Below, piece by piece: positions 8,248 to 17,225 of a stretch of DNA of 64,000 nt; position 1 is the first letter of the stretch, and each line of letters starts with the position of its first letter. Source of the DNA: Planctomycetota bacterium (GTDB taxonomy: Bacteria; Planctomycetota; Phycisphaerae; SM23-33; FEN-1343); assembly GCA_012514895.1 (NCBI GenBank), contig JAAYZK010000188.1, forward strand, positions 1 to 64,000, given 5' to 3'. The notes under the pieces were generated by a model. It was given only the letters and a program-made list of their open reading frames with translations, made no database searches and was not told where the DNA came from. The position numbers and the translations under genes are program-made.

Positions 8248-11200
8248 TCACGCCGGCAGGCGATGGAGATCGGCCAGCAGGTCGGCGCCCCCGGCGCGGG
8301 GGGCATGCATCCTGCGGCGCCCGCGGCGCAGCGGCGCCGGCCGCCTGGACCCCGCCGCCGCAACGTCCGCGGGTTCCGCCGCACCGCCACCCGAATCGGA
8401 CCACTCCAACGGTCCCACGGAGGTGCCGAATCGCTGCTTGAGGATGACGAAGTCATCCAGGTCCACTGCGCCGCTCAGGTCGAAATCGCCGTGGCCGGTC
8501 CCCGCACCGGTCTGGCCGAAATACTGCTTGAGGATGACGAAGTCGTCAAGATCCACCGTGCCGGTGCCGTCGGCGTCGGCGGGCAGGTTGGCCACGTAGA
8601 AGACGTAGTCCTCCTCCAGGCCGGTGATCGGCGTGGCGCGGACGGTCACCTCCAGCCAGCCGCCCAGTACGGCCTCGTTGGGGTCGGCGACGGCGTCCCG
8701 GTCGTTGGTCGCCCAGGCCAGGGTTACGCGGTCGCTGCCGTCATCGCCGTCGCGGCTGCGGACGAGGATGTCCATGGGTTCGGGCGCGGCGCCCCACGCG
8801 CCGGGATCGCCACCCTGGCCGGTGCGGAACAGGAAATCGGACGTACTGAGCGACCCACCGGGCAAGTTCATGTCGATCATCAGGCCCGTCAGACCGTGGC
8901 TGAAGGCCGTGATGTGGGCCGGGCCGCCGGTGCCGCCGGGCAGCAGCACGCCCTTGCCGGTGTCGATCGCCCCGTCGTCGGCCGCGTTGACCGCCGGGTC
9001 GAAGCCGTCCAGGACCGAGTCGTTGTAGAACACGTGCGCGGCCAGGACGACGCCGTGGTCGATGACGCCGAAGTTGACGTCCCTAACCGAGTCGTTGTCG
9101 AGGAGCGTCACGTCCTGGACGCCGTTGGGGGGGGCGAAACGCACCCAGGGGGGCAGCGTCTGGAGGGCCACAACACACTCGCCCGGCAGCACGCCGCTCA
9201 GCAGGTAGTCGCCCTGGGCGCCGCTGGTCGCCGCGGGGTCCCCCGTGGTCACGGAGACCTCCCACTGTGCCAGGACGCCGCTGTTGCCGGGGACGAAGTC
9301 TCGGACCTCCAGCCGCCACAGGCCGTTGGGGTCCTGGCCGTTCAGGGCCGCCAGGGCTTCCATGGGCCTGTAGCTGCCGCTGAAGGGCCAGGTGGCGTAG
9401 CTGATGGGCCAGGCGGCCTGGTCGTCCAGGAGGGTGCCCATGAAGCCGTCGGCGTCGCCCCCGATCCCGGCCATCAGCAGCACGCGGGTGCCCTGCGGGC
9501 TGAGGAGGTAGACCGCCAGGTCGCTGTCGCACGTGTGCATGAGGGTCAGGCGGACGTTGACGTCGAGGATCCGTCCGTTCAGCCCCTCGACGGGGATAGT
9601 CGATGCGGCCGCGCCGTTGTCGATGAGAGTCGTCGAGGCGGTCTGCGCCAGGGTCGTGGGCGGATCGAGATCCCTCTGCCCGTCGCCGTCGACGTCCAGG
9701 TAGACGGTCTGGCCTTCCACGCCCGGTTCGCGCGGACCGCGGTGGCCATTCTCGTCCCGGTCATCCCAGACGGCGCCCTGCACCTGCGCGACGCGCGTGC
9801 AGGCGAAGTCGACCGGCCAGAGGACTCCGCCGCCGCCCATGGGCAGGACGTGCCAGGGCAGGGGTCGCGGGGCCGTCTGCACCCAGCCGGCCGGCACCTC
9901 CTGGGCGACGGCGTACCACCGCGCCGGCAGGGCCGCGCCGAGGTAGAAGCCGTTGGCGTCGGTGGCCACGTCCAGATCGCCGACCTCCAGCGATAGGGTG
10001 AAGTTGTCCAGGAGCCCCTCGACGCCGTTGGCGACGTCATCGCTGACGACCAGGCGCCAGACGCCGTTGGGGTCCTCGCCGACCAGGTCGGCCAGGGACC
10101 CCTGGGGGCGGTACTCCCCCGACAGCGGCCAGGCCGCCTCGGCGATGGACACTGCGGCGGTGTCGCGGAACCAGGTGTTGTCGAAGTCGTCGTTGTTGCC
10201 TCCCACGCCGTGGACCAGCGCCACCCGGGTGCCCCAGGGGCTGACCAGGTCGACGCTCAGATCGCCGACGCGGCTGTGGTCGATGTCGATCCGCGCGGCG
10301 GCCTGCCGGATGAATCCAGCCAGGCCGTTGACGCGGATTTCCGACACGACGGTCCCGCGGTCGTCGATCCCCCAGTTGGACGTGTTGGTCGCCATGGCCG
10401 GGCGGGTGTCGAAGATGCCGTTGAGGTTGCCGTCTGCGTAGATCCGAACGCCCGCCAGGCCGCTGTCACCGGCCGTGGGGCCGTCGCCGCTGGTGTCCTG
10501 GAAGACGGTGCCGGCCAGGAGGCCGTCGGCGGCCGAGCCGAAGCTCACGGACGCCCCCTGGGCGGAGGCGGTCAGAACGGTCTGCCCCGTGTCGCGGCGG
10601 ACGCTGACGTGGTCGATGTAGTAGTCCGGGAAGCTCGCCGACAGCTTGCCGCGGAAGGCGAGCGTGCCCTCCTCGACGGGCCACGGCGCCACGGCGTGTG
10701 CTTCCCACGCAGTGGCGGGGCTGCCGTTGGCGGGGAAGAGCCGCGCGGTGATGGTGTCGGTCAGGCCCCATTCGATGTCCAGGCGGTACCACAGGCCGGC
10801 GGCGAGCGTGCCGAACGTCTCGTCGGTCAGGCAGAACGTCCGGACGTCGGCGGTGTCCCACCCGCCCGTCCACTGCCAGATGGCCAGGCGGCCGGGTCCG
10901 CCGCCGGCCATGCTCAGCCCGGGGTGCACCGCGACGGCGAGCGTTCCGGCGTCGCAGGCCCCGAAGCCCACCCACGCCCAGCCGCCCTGGCTGGCGCCGG
11001 CGGGGAAGCTCAGGTACGCCGAGATCGTGTCGCCCCTGCGGACGACAGGCGCCGCCTCGGTGCCGACCAGCCATCGGCCCGCGATCAGACCTTGCGCGCC
11101 CTCGTAGGCCGCCTCGGCCGACAGCGTGCCGCCGCCGCCGGCCTCCCGCTGGACATAGCGGCTCAGGTCGGCCTCGAAATCCTCGATGACGCTCTGGCCG

Positions 11201-13959
11201 GCCGGTCGGGGCCGCGTCGGTGAACGCAGGGCCGTAAGCTGCTGGCGGATCGTCAGCGGTCCGGGCGGCAGGTTTTCGAAGGCGTAGGCGCCCTGGGCGT
11301 CCGTCGTGGTGACGATATCGCCCAAGGTCAGCTTGAGCGACCAGAAGGCCAGCGTCCCGGCCTGGCCGTCGTATGTGTCGGTCACCCGCAGCGTCCAGTT
11401 CCCCCCGGGCAGTTCCCCGTCGAAGTCGGCCAGCGGGCTGCAGGGCCGCCATCTGCCGGTAAAGGGGTTGTGCTGCCCGCTGGCCTCTTCGATGCTCCAG
11501 CCGGCCTCGTCGTCGAAGATCGTCCCGGTGAAGTCCTCCCCGTCCTCGCCGTTGAGGCGGGTCAGCCGGACGGTGGTGCCCTGGGGGCTGATCAGATCGA
11601 CGACAAGGGTGCCGACATGGGGATGGGTGATGTTGAGGTAGACATCGACGTCGGCGATGGGGGCGGAATCGCTGCCGATGGGGATGATCGATTCGACGGT
11701 GCCGGGGTCGGGGATCGCCACGGGGCCGGTCGAATCGCCCTGGACCGTGACGGTGTTCATGACGCCGTTGTCGTCGAGGTCGACGTACACGGGAATCCCC
11801 GCCAGTCCACCCTCGGCCGGTCCGGGCACCGTGGCGATGAGCCCCCAGAGATTCAGCGTGCCGACGTCGCCGGCGGCCTCGTCGCAGACCTCCAACGTCC
11901 AGGTGCCGCTGAGCGTCTCGCCGTCGAAGGCCGCCAGCGGCTGCTCGGGCCGATAGGCGGCAGTGAAGGGCGCGTCGGAGGGGGTGACGGTGCCGATGCC
12001 CGCGGGGGCCTCGTCGTCCAGCACCGTGCCGCTGAAGTCGTCTCCCGGCCCGCCGGCGTGCGCCACGAGGATGACGCGGGTTCCGGCGGGGCTGACCAGG
12101 TCCACCCTCAGGTCGCCGACGAAGGTGTGGGCGATGTCCAGGTACACGTCGAGGTCGGCGACGGTGGCCCCGGGGCGGTCCAGGACGATCGTCGAGACGG
12201 CCATGGATCCGTCGGGGATGGGCAGAGCGGGCGTCGCCGAGGCGCCCAGCGTCTCGGTGAGCCAGTCCTGGTGGACGCCGTCGGCGTTGCGGTCGTCGAA
12301 GACGCGTCCGCGGACGTCGCCGGCCGGGCCGATGCCGAAGTTGACCGTGTGGTACTCGCCCTCGTCGAGGGTGACCAGTTCGGTGCCCGGGCGAAGGTTT
12401 CCGCCCCAGGTGACGTCGTCGCCGCCGAAGGGGGATTCCAGGACGATGCGGTACGAGCCGGCGGGCTGGTTGAGCAGTTCGAAGCGGCCCTGGGCGTCCG
12501 TGAAGTCGCTGACCTCGTCGGCGTCATGACGGTTGTTGCCGTTGGCGTCAAGGAAGACCTTCTGCATGGCCGCGGGGGCGGCGTTCTCGCCCGGGTCCTT
12601 CACCCCGTTGCCGTTGGGGTCGATGAAGACCTGCCCGCGGATGCCGACGGCGTGGTAGACGTGGCTGAAGTTGATGTACTCGACATCCGTGCCGCGCAGT
12701 TCGACAGGCCGGTCGGTGAAGCCGTCGGGGATGTACTCCAGCCCCTCGATGACGTAGGGTCGGGCCCAGCCGCCGAAGTCGTTCCACCCGTCGGGGATGC
12801 CGAAGTCGAAGCTCGAACGGATGGTGGTGGTGTGGCCGTTGGCGGGGTTGACCGTCCCCAGTCCGTCCGAGGCGGTCCAGAACGTCAGGGTCTGGGGGTT
12901 CCATTCGGCGGCCGCGTCGCCGACCTGGGCCTCGATCCGCTCCAGTTGGGCCCCGGTGGCCTTGTCGATGCGAAAGAGCTTGCCGGCGAACACGTAGAGG
13001 TTGCCGTTTGCGTCGAACTGGATGTCGCCCGGCCAGTCGTTGTCGCCGCCCAACAGCCACACGGTACCCACGTCGTCGGTGCCGTCGTTCAGCGGGCCGA
13101 TGTCGTCCAGGTCCGTCTTCCACAGCCATCGGCGGTTATACGTGGTGTTCCACGGCCAGGCGTAGTCGTCGCCCAGGCCGCCGTAGACGACACGGCCGCT
13201 GCCGGTGGGGTCGAAGTCCAGCCCGCCCCCGTACGAAAGGTCGTGGTCCGGGTCGGTGACCCACGCGGCCTGGGCGAAGGGCATTCCCGGCTCCCAGTGG
13301 AGCGACACGAGATGTGCTTCACAGTCGAAGAACAGGTTCCACGACGCCGAGCCCTGGTCCTGGGTCTGCGTCAGGTACCAGCCGGGCCGGCCCGGGACGG
13401 CGGTCAGCCCGGCGTAGTTGACGCGGTGCGGGCTCTGGCCCCCCAGGGGCGAGCTGGTGTCGAGGATGGGAAACCGGTTGGCGGCGAAGCCGGTGTCGGG
13501 GTCGATCTCCCAGAGGGAGGCGTAGTTGTCGGTCGTCTGGTCGGAGGCGTAGGGGCCGATCCTGCCGGAGTCCTCCCACGAGCCCAGGCCGATCAGGCGG
13601 CCGAAGGTCTCGGCCGTCCAGTACCGGCTGTCCTTCGGCATCGCGGCGATGTTGTAGTTCCCTGGCGGCGTGTCGGCAAACTCGTAACGTCCGGCGGCGT
13701 CGGTCACGACGGCGCGTTCGCCGGCGTCCACCTTGCCGTTGCGGTTGTCGTCCATGAACACCGTCGCCCCCGCCACGCCGCCGCCGCCGTTGGCCTGGAT
13801 GACGTAACCGCTGATGGAGGCCGCCAGCAGCACCCGCCTCTCCAGCGGCTCGAAGGCCGCCGGACGGTCTCGAAGCTCCCGGACGCCCCGCGTGCCTTCG
13901 AGAAGGGGAGAACCGCCCCGTCCATTGCCGCCCTCGCCGGCCCACCCATTGTGTGACAT
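8248..13959 (-). CDS. Large surface protein: LEPR-XLL-like N-terminus, four P/Homo-B (proprotein convertase P) domains interleaved with SdrD-B-like units, C-terminal dockerin-like pair
   Basis: Track ORF begins at 14058; ATG at 13959 (MSHNGWAGEGG...) preferred. 'AAFEPLERRVLLAAS' near the N-terminus; four copies of the P-domain pattern (D.DVYL.I.H..VGDL.VDL.SP.GT.V.L); C-terminal DADGTGTVDLDDFVILKQYFG...GDFDLSGAVDLDDFVILKQRFG. Confidence 0.85.
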   Translation of the reverse strand: MSHNGWAGEGGNGRGGSPLLEGTRGVRELRDRPAAFEPLERRVLLAASISGYVIQANGGGGVAGATVFMDDNRNGKVDAGERAVVTDAAGRYEFADTPPGNYNIAAMPKDSRYWTAETFGRLIGLGSWEDSGRIGPYASDQTTDNYASLWEIDPDTGFAANRFPILDTSSPLGGQSPHRVNYAGLTAVPGRPGWYLTQTQDQGSASWNLFFDCEAHLVSLHWEPGMPFAQAAWVTDPDHDLSYGGGLDFDPTGSGRVVYGGLGDDYAWPWNTTYNRRWLWKTDLDDIGPLNDGTDDVGTVWLLGGDNDWPGDIQFDANGNLYVFAGKLFRIDKATGAQLERIEAQVGDAAAEWNPQTLTFWTASDGLGTVNPANGHTTTIRSSFDFGIPDGWNDFGGWARPYVIEGLEYIPDGFTDRPVELRGTDVEYINFSHVYHAVGIRGQVFIDPNGNGVKDPGENAAPAAMQKVFLDANGNNRHDADEVSDFTDAQGRFELLNQPAGSYRIVLESPFGGDDVTWGGNLRPGTELVTLDEGEYHTVNFGIGPAGDVRGRVFDDRNADGVHQDWLTETLGASATPALPIPDGSMAVSTIVLDRPGATVADLDVYLDIAHTFVGDLRVDLVSPAGTRVILVAHAGGPGDDFSGTVLDDEAPAGIGTVTPSDAPFTAAYRPEQPLAAFDGETLSGTWTLEVCDEAAGDVGTLNLWGLIATVPGPAEGGLAGIPVYVDLDDNGVMNTVTVQGDSTGPVAIPDPGTVESIIPIGSDSAPIADVDVYLNITHPHVGTLVVDLISPQGTTVRLTRLNGEDGEDFTGTIFDDEAGWSIEEASGQHNPFTGRWRPCSPLADFDGELPGGNWTLRVTDTYDGQAGTLAFWSLKLTLGDIVTTTDAQGAYAFENLPPGPLTIRQQLTALRSPTRPRPAGQSVIEDFEADLSRYVQREAGGGGTLSAEAAYEGAQGLIAGRWLVGTEAAPVVRRGDTISAYLSFPAGASQGGWAWVGFGACDAGTLAVAVHPGLSMAGGGPGRLAIWQWTGGWDTADVRTFCLTDETFGTLAAGLWYRLDIEWGLTDTITARLFPANGSPATAWEAHAVAPWPVEEGTLAFRGKLSASFPDYYIDHVSVRRDTGQTVLTASAQGASVSFGSAADGLLAGTVFQDTSGDGPTAGDSGLAGVRIYADGNLNGIFDTRPAMATNTSNWGIDDRGTVVSEIRVNGLAGFIRQAAARIDIDHSRVGDLSVDLVSPWGTRVALVHGVGGNNDDFDNTWFRDTAAVSIAEAAWPLSGEYRPQGSLADLVGEDPNGVWRLVVSDDVANGVEGLLDNFTLSLEVGDLDVATDANGFYLGAALPARWYAVAQEVPAGWVQTAPRPLPWHVLPMGGGGVLWPVDFACTRVAQVQGAVWDDRDENGHRGPREPGVEGQTVYLDVDGDGQRDLDPPTTLAQTASTTLIDNGAAASTIPVEGLNGRILDVNVRLTLMHTCDSDLAVYLLSPQGTRVLLMAGIGGDADGFMGTLLDDQAAWPISYATWPFSGSYRPMEALAALNGQDPNGLWRLEVRDFVPGNSGVLAQWEVSVTTGDPAATSGAQGDYLLSGVLPGECVVALQTLPPWVRFAPPNGVQDVTLLDNDSVRDVNFGVIDHGVVLAAHVFYNDSVLDGFDPAVNAADDGAIDTGKGVLLPGGTGGPAHITAFSHGLTGLMIDMNLPGGSLSTSDFLFRTGQGGDPGAWGAAPEPMDILVRSRDGDDGSDRVTLAWATNDRDAVADPNEAVLGGWLEVTVRATPITGLEEDYVFYVANLPADADGTGTVDLDDFVILKQYFGQTGAGTGHGDFDLSGAVDLDDFVILKQRFGTSVGPLEWSDSGGGAAEPADVAAAGSRRPAPLRRGRRRMHAPRAGGADLLADLHRLPA

Positions 13960-14088
13960 GGCCCCAGCCTTTCGATGCGGAGCGGCCCCGCGGACCGGCG
14001 CCCTCCGCGCGCCGTGATGTACCCCGAGTCCCCGCAGTGATCGCTGCGTCAGACCCACCAGCCTGACGGGGAGAGGAGAGGACCCCTT

Positions 14089-14118
14089 ATATTAGGGGAC
14101 GCGGGGATCGGATGTCAA
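14089..14118 (-). promoter_or_regulatory. Candidate sigma70 promoter for the 13959 gene
   Basis: TTGACA (14118-14113), 18-bp spacer, TAATAT (14094-14089) on the minus strand. Confidence 0.5.
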
Positions 14119-14130
14119 CGGCCCGCGCGG

Positions 14131-14192
14131 AAAAAACCGCCCCGCCCGCCGCGCTGCCGGCCGGCCGGAGAGCGGCAGCCCGCCGGCAGCGC
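14131..14192 (-). terminator. Terminator-like hairpin downstream of the DegT-family gene
   Basis: 11-bp perfect stem gccggcagcgc/gcgctgccggc (14182-14192 with 14151-14161) and a T6 run on the minus strand (14136-14131), 14 nt beyond the stem. Confidence 0.35.
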
Positions 14193-14213
14193 AAGCGGCG
14201 TACGACCCGACAG

Positions 14214-15500
14214 TTATCCGCGGCGCCGCGCGTAGCTCGACGCCACCTTGCCGATGGCCGCGGCGGTCTGGCGGACGTCGTCGTCGCTCCAGAACTCGGT
14301 CATCGAGAGGATGACGGCCGTCCGCAGGACCAGGTCCGCGTTGGGACAGTCGGCGGCGGCGTAGGGCAGGCGGCCGGGGGGGTACTGCGGCAGGTCGTAG
14401 GGGCAGACGAAGCCGTCGGCGCGGGGCGGGTAGATGGTCATCTTCTGGAACAGCTCCATCTGGTCCATCCGCTTGAGATAGAACGACGCCGGCACCCCCT
14501 CGGCGGCCAGAGCCCTGATCACCTCGTTGCGGCCGACGCCAAGGACATTCTCGTCGACGCGGAACATGTAGTAGTAGTGCGTCGATTCGCACCCGGCGGG
14601 GATCTCCGGCGGCAGAATGCCCGGCACGCCGGCGATCAGGCCGGTGAGCATGCGGCCGATCTCCGCGCGGCGGGCGCAGATGGCCTCGACCCTCCGCACC
14701 TGGGCCAGGCCCACGGCGCCGCACAGTTCGCTCATGCGGTAGTTGGGGGCGAGGAACTGGCACTGGCGGCCCGTGCGCATGCCCCAGTGGTCGCGGGGAT
14801 AGCACTTGTCGCAGAAAAGGGCCATCCGCTGCGCGAGCGCCTGGTCGCCGGTGATGCACAGCCCGCCCTCGCCGGTGGAGATGTGCTTGAAGTCGTTGAG
14901 GCTGAAGCAGCCGATGTCCCCGATCGTCCCGACCAGGCGGTCCCTGTACCGCGCCAGGTGCGCCTGGGCGCAGTCCTCGATGACGGCGATGCCGCGCGGA
15001 CGGCACAGCTCGACGATGGGATCCGTGTCGGCGGGGGTGCCCGACAGGTGAACGACGATCACCGCCCGGGTCCGCTCGGTCAGGCGCGCCTCGACGGTGT
15101 CAGCCGTCATGTTGTACGTCCGCGGATCGACGTCCGTGAAGATCGGCACGGCGTTCTGGTACAGGATGCCGATGAACGTCCCGGCGTCCGTCAGCGTGCT
15201 GGTGACCACCTCGTCGCCCACCGTCACCCCGGCCGCGCCCATCGCCACGTGCAGCGCCGCCGTCCCGCTGGACGAGGCGGTGCAGTACGGCTTGCCGTAC
15301 ATCGCGGCGAACCGCTCGCAGAGCTCCCGCACCTTGCGCCCCTTGGCGTAGAACAGCGTGTTCTGCTCCAACGCCTCGCGCAGCTCCTCCATCTCCTCGT
15401 CGCCGAATCGCCGCCCGGTCGTGTAGGGCGTGGGCTTGGCCTTGGGGCCGCCTTCGAGAGCGAGCGGCTCGGCAGTAGTGTCACGGCGTGCGGTGGTCAT
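14214..15500 (-). CDS. DegT/DnrJ/EryC1/StrS family aminotransferase
   Basis: 428 aa; TASSSGTAALHVAM, IEDCAQAH, SLNDFKHISTGEGG (PLP lysine), YRMSELCGAVGL. Confidence 0.9.
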   Translation of the reverse strand: MTTARRDTTAEPLALEGGPKAKPTPYTTGRRFGDEEMEELREALEQNTLFYAKGRKVRELCERFAAMYGKPYCTASSSGTAALHVAMGAAGVTVGDEVVTSTLTDAGTFIGILYQNAVPIFTDVDPRTYNMTADTVEARLTERTRAVIVVHLSGTPADTDPIVELCRPRGIAVIEDCAQAHLARYRDRLVGTIGDIGCFSLNDFKHISTGEGGLCITGDQALAQRMALFCDKCYPRDHWGMRTGRQCQFLAPNYRMSELCGAVGLAQVRRVEAICARRAEIGRMLTGLIAGVPGILPPEIPAGCESTHYYYMFRVDENVLGVGRNEVIRALAAEGVPASFYLKRMDQMELFQKMTIYPPRADGFVCPYDLPQYPPGRLPYAAADCPNADLVLRTAVILSMTEFWSDDDVRQTAAAIGKVASSYARRRG

Positions 15501-17208
15501 GAATCAGGCTCCCTTCAGTGATGCCCTCGACCGCCAGGCCGTTGCAGGCGGAACGGTCGATGCCGGTGGTGCGGACAAGGACCTCGACCGGGTGCAGCCG
15601 CGGGTCGGGGTTCTCGACGATGAGTTGGTGCGCCTCGGCGTCGTAGCGCCACGCGTCGATCCGTTCCCCGTCGCGGAGGACGCCGGCCGGCCGCTCGGCC
15701 AGGGCCGCGCGCCACGTGTCGCCGTCGCGCGTCCAGCCGGTCACCGGATCGGCGCCGCTGACGATCACGCGGGCGCCCTCGGCGGCGCGGATCGTGAGGT
15801 CGTCGACGGTGGGGCGAATCGTCTCGCGGTACACCCCGGCACGGACCTCGATCGTCTCTCCGGCCGCGGCCGCGGCCACGGCGGCGCCGAGGGTCCTGAA
15901 CGGCAGGCCGGGATAGCCGTAGAAGTCGTCGCTCGCCCCCGCGTGGGCCACGTCGACGACGTAGACGTTCGGGTACGCCAGGGCGCCGATGTCGCTGCCG
16001 TCCGGTCCGGCGTCGATGGCCGGGCTGCCCGGCCGGAGGCGGACGTTCGGCAGGGCGGCGCCGGGCGGCGCCTTGGGGTCCACGAACATCGGATCGGCGG
16101 TGACGGCGTGCGGGCCGCCGTTGCCGCGACGGATCGGTGAGAGGTTGTAGTCCACGATCGGAGCGTCGGCCTCCTGCTCGACGTAGCTGCGCACCCCCCC
16201 CTCGGGGCAGGCGAGGATGTTGCCCAGGACGAAGGCGCCGTGCGCCTTCGTGCCGACCTTCACGCCCTGGTACTTGCCGCCGATGACGGTGTTGTGCAGG
16301 GCGACGGCCCCGTGGTAGGCCGAGCCCTCGGGGGCCATGCGCGGCGTCCAGGACAACTGGAGGGGCACGCCGCCGCCGTCGGAGATGATGTTGCCCACGA
16401 CCAGCGGACGGCCGGGGGCGCCGCGACGTTCGTTGCCCTCGATCATGAGGGCCTCGCTGCGGATGTGGTGCATCACGTTGCCGATGATGCGGAAGTTGCG
16501 GTTGTCGCTGTGGATCTCGATGGCGTCGGTGTGCGAGGGCGGCGGCGACTGGATGTTGTGGATGTAGTTGAAGGCCACGACGGTGTCGCGCCCGCTGCCG
16601 AGCTGGATGCCGTCTTCGACCTGGTTGGTGTGGATGCGGTTGCGGCTGAAGGTGCAGCGGTCGACGTCGTAGGTCCACCCGCCGCCCTGGATGCCCTGGC
16701 CGCCCAGGTCGTGGATGGAGTTGGCGTCGATGAGGCAGTCGCTGCCCCGGGGGATCCGCACACCGGTGCCGGCGGTATGGTGGATGTGGTTGGCGACCAG
16801 TTCAAGGTGGTCGCCTTCGTCCATGTGCACGCCGACGCCGGCGGCGTTGCGGATCTCGAAGCCCTCGACGCGGATCCACGCCCGCTTGCTCAGATCGACG
16901 CCCGGAGCGCCTCCCTCGATGACCGGCCGCGCGTCGCCGTCGGCGACGCCGACGAACCGGATCGGCGCGGCGGGCGCCCCGCTGCGGGCCGGGCGGAACG
17001 TGCCGGGATAGCTGCCCGGCAGGACGCGGACGGTGTCGCCCGGCCGGGCGGCCTCGGCCGCGCGGGCGAGCGTCGCCCACGGGCGGGCCTCGTCGCCGGG
17101 CCCGTCATCGCCCGCCCGGGGATGGGCGGGGTCGACGACATGCTCGGCCGCCGGAGCCGGCAGGGCCGGAATCCACAGCGCCAGGACTACAAGCGCCCAT
17201 CGTGTCAT
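15481..17208 (-). CDS. Secreted right-handed parallel beta-helix protein
   Basis: Track ORF extends to 18312, but ATG at 17208 (MTRWALVVLALWIPALPAPAAEH) has a signal peptide and an upstream GGAGG. Beta-helix repeats such as IHHTAGTGVRIPRGSDCLIDANSIHDLGGQGI. Confidence 0.85.
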   Translation of the reverse strand: MTRWALVVLALWIPALPAPAAEHVVDPAHPRAGDDGPGDEARPWATLARAAEAARPGDTVRVLPGSYPGTFRPARSGAPAAPIRFVGVADGDARPVIEGGAPGVDLSKRAWIRVEGFEIRNAAGVGVHMDEGDHLELVANHIHHTAGTGVRIPRGSDCLIDANSIHDLGGQGIQGGGWTYDVDRCTFSRNRIHTNQVEDGIQLGSGRDTVVAFNYIHNIQSPPPSHTDAIEIHSDNRNFRIIGNVMHHIRSEALMIEGNERRGAPGRPLVVGNIISDGGGVPLQLSWTPRMAPEGSAYHGAVALHNTVIGGKYQGVKVGTKAHGAFVLGNILACPEGGVRSYVEQEADAPIVDYNLSPIRRGNGGPHAVTADPMFVDPKAPPGAALPNVRLRPGSPAIDAGPDGSDIGALAYPNVYVVDVAHAGASDDFYGYPGLPFRTLGAAVAAAAAGETIEVRAGVYRETIRPTVDDLTIRAAEGARVIVSGADPVTGWTRDGDTWRAALAERPAGVLRDGERIDAWRYDAEAHQLIVENPDPRLHPVEVLVRTTGIDRSACNGLAVEGITEGSLIHDHRTP

Positions 17209-17225
17209 TTCGCCGCCTCCTTCAC

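Noticed and set aside
11470-13956. 828-aa plus-strand ORF
   Set aside because: Antisense to the P-domain surface protein; no recognisable family.
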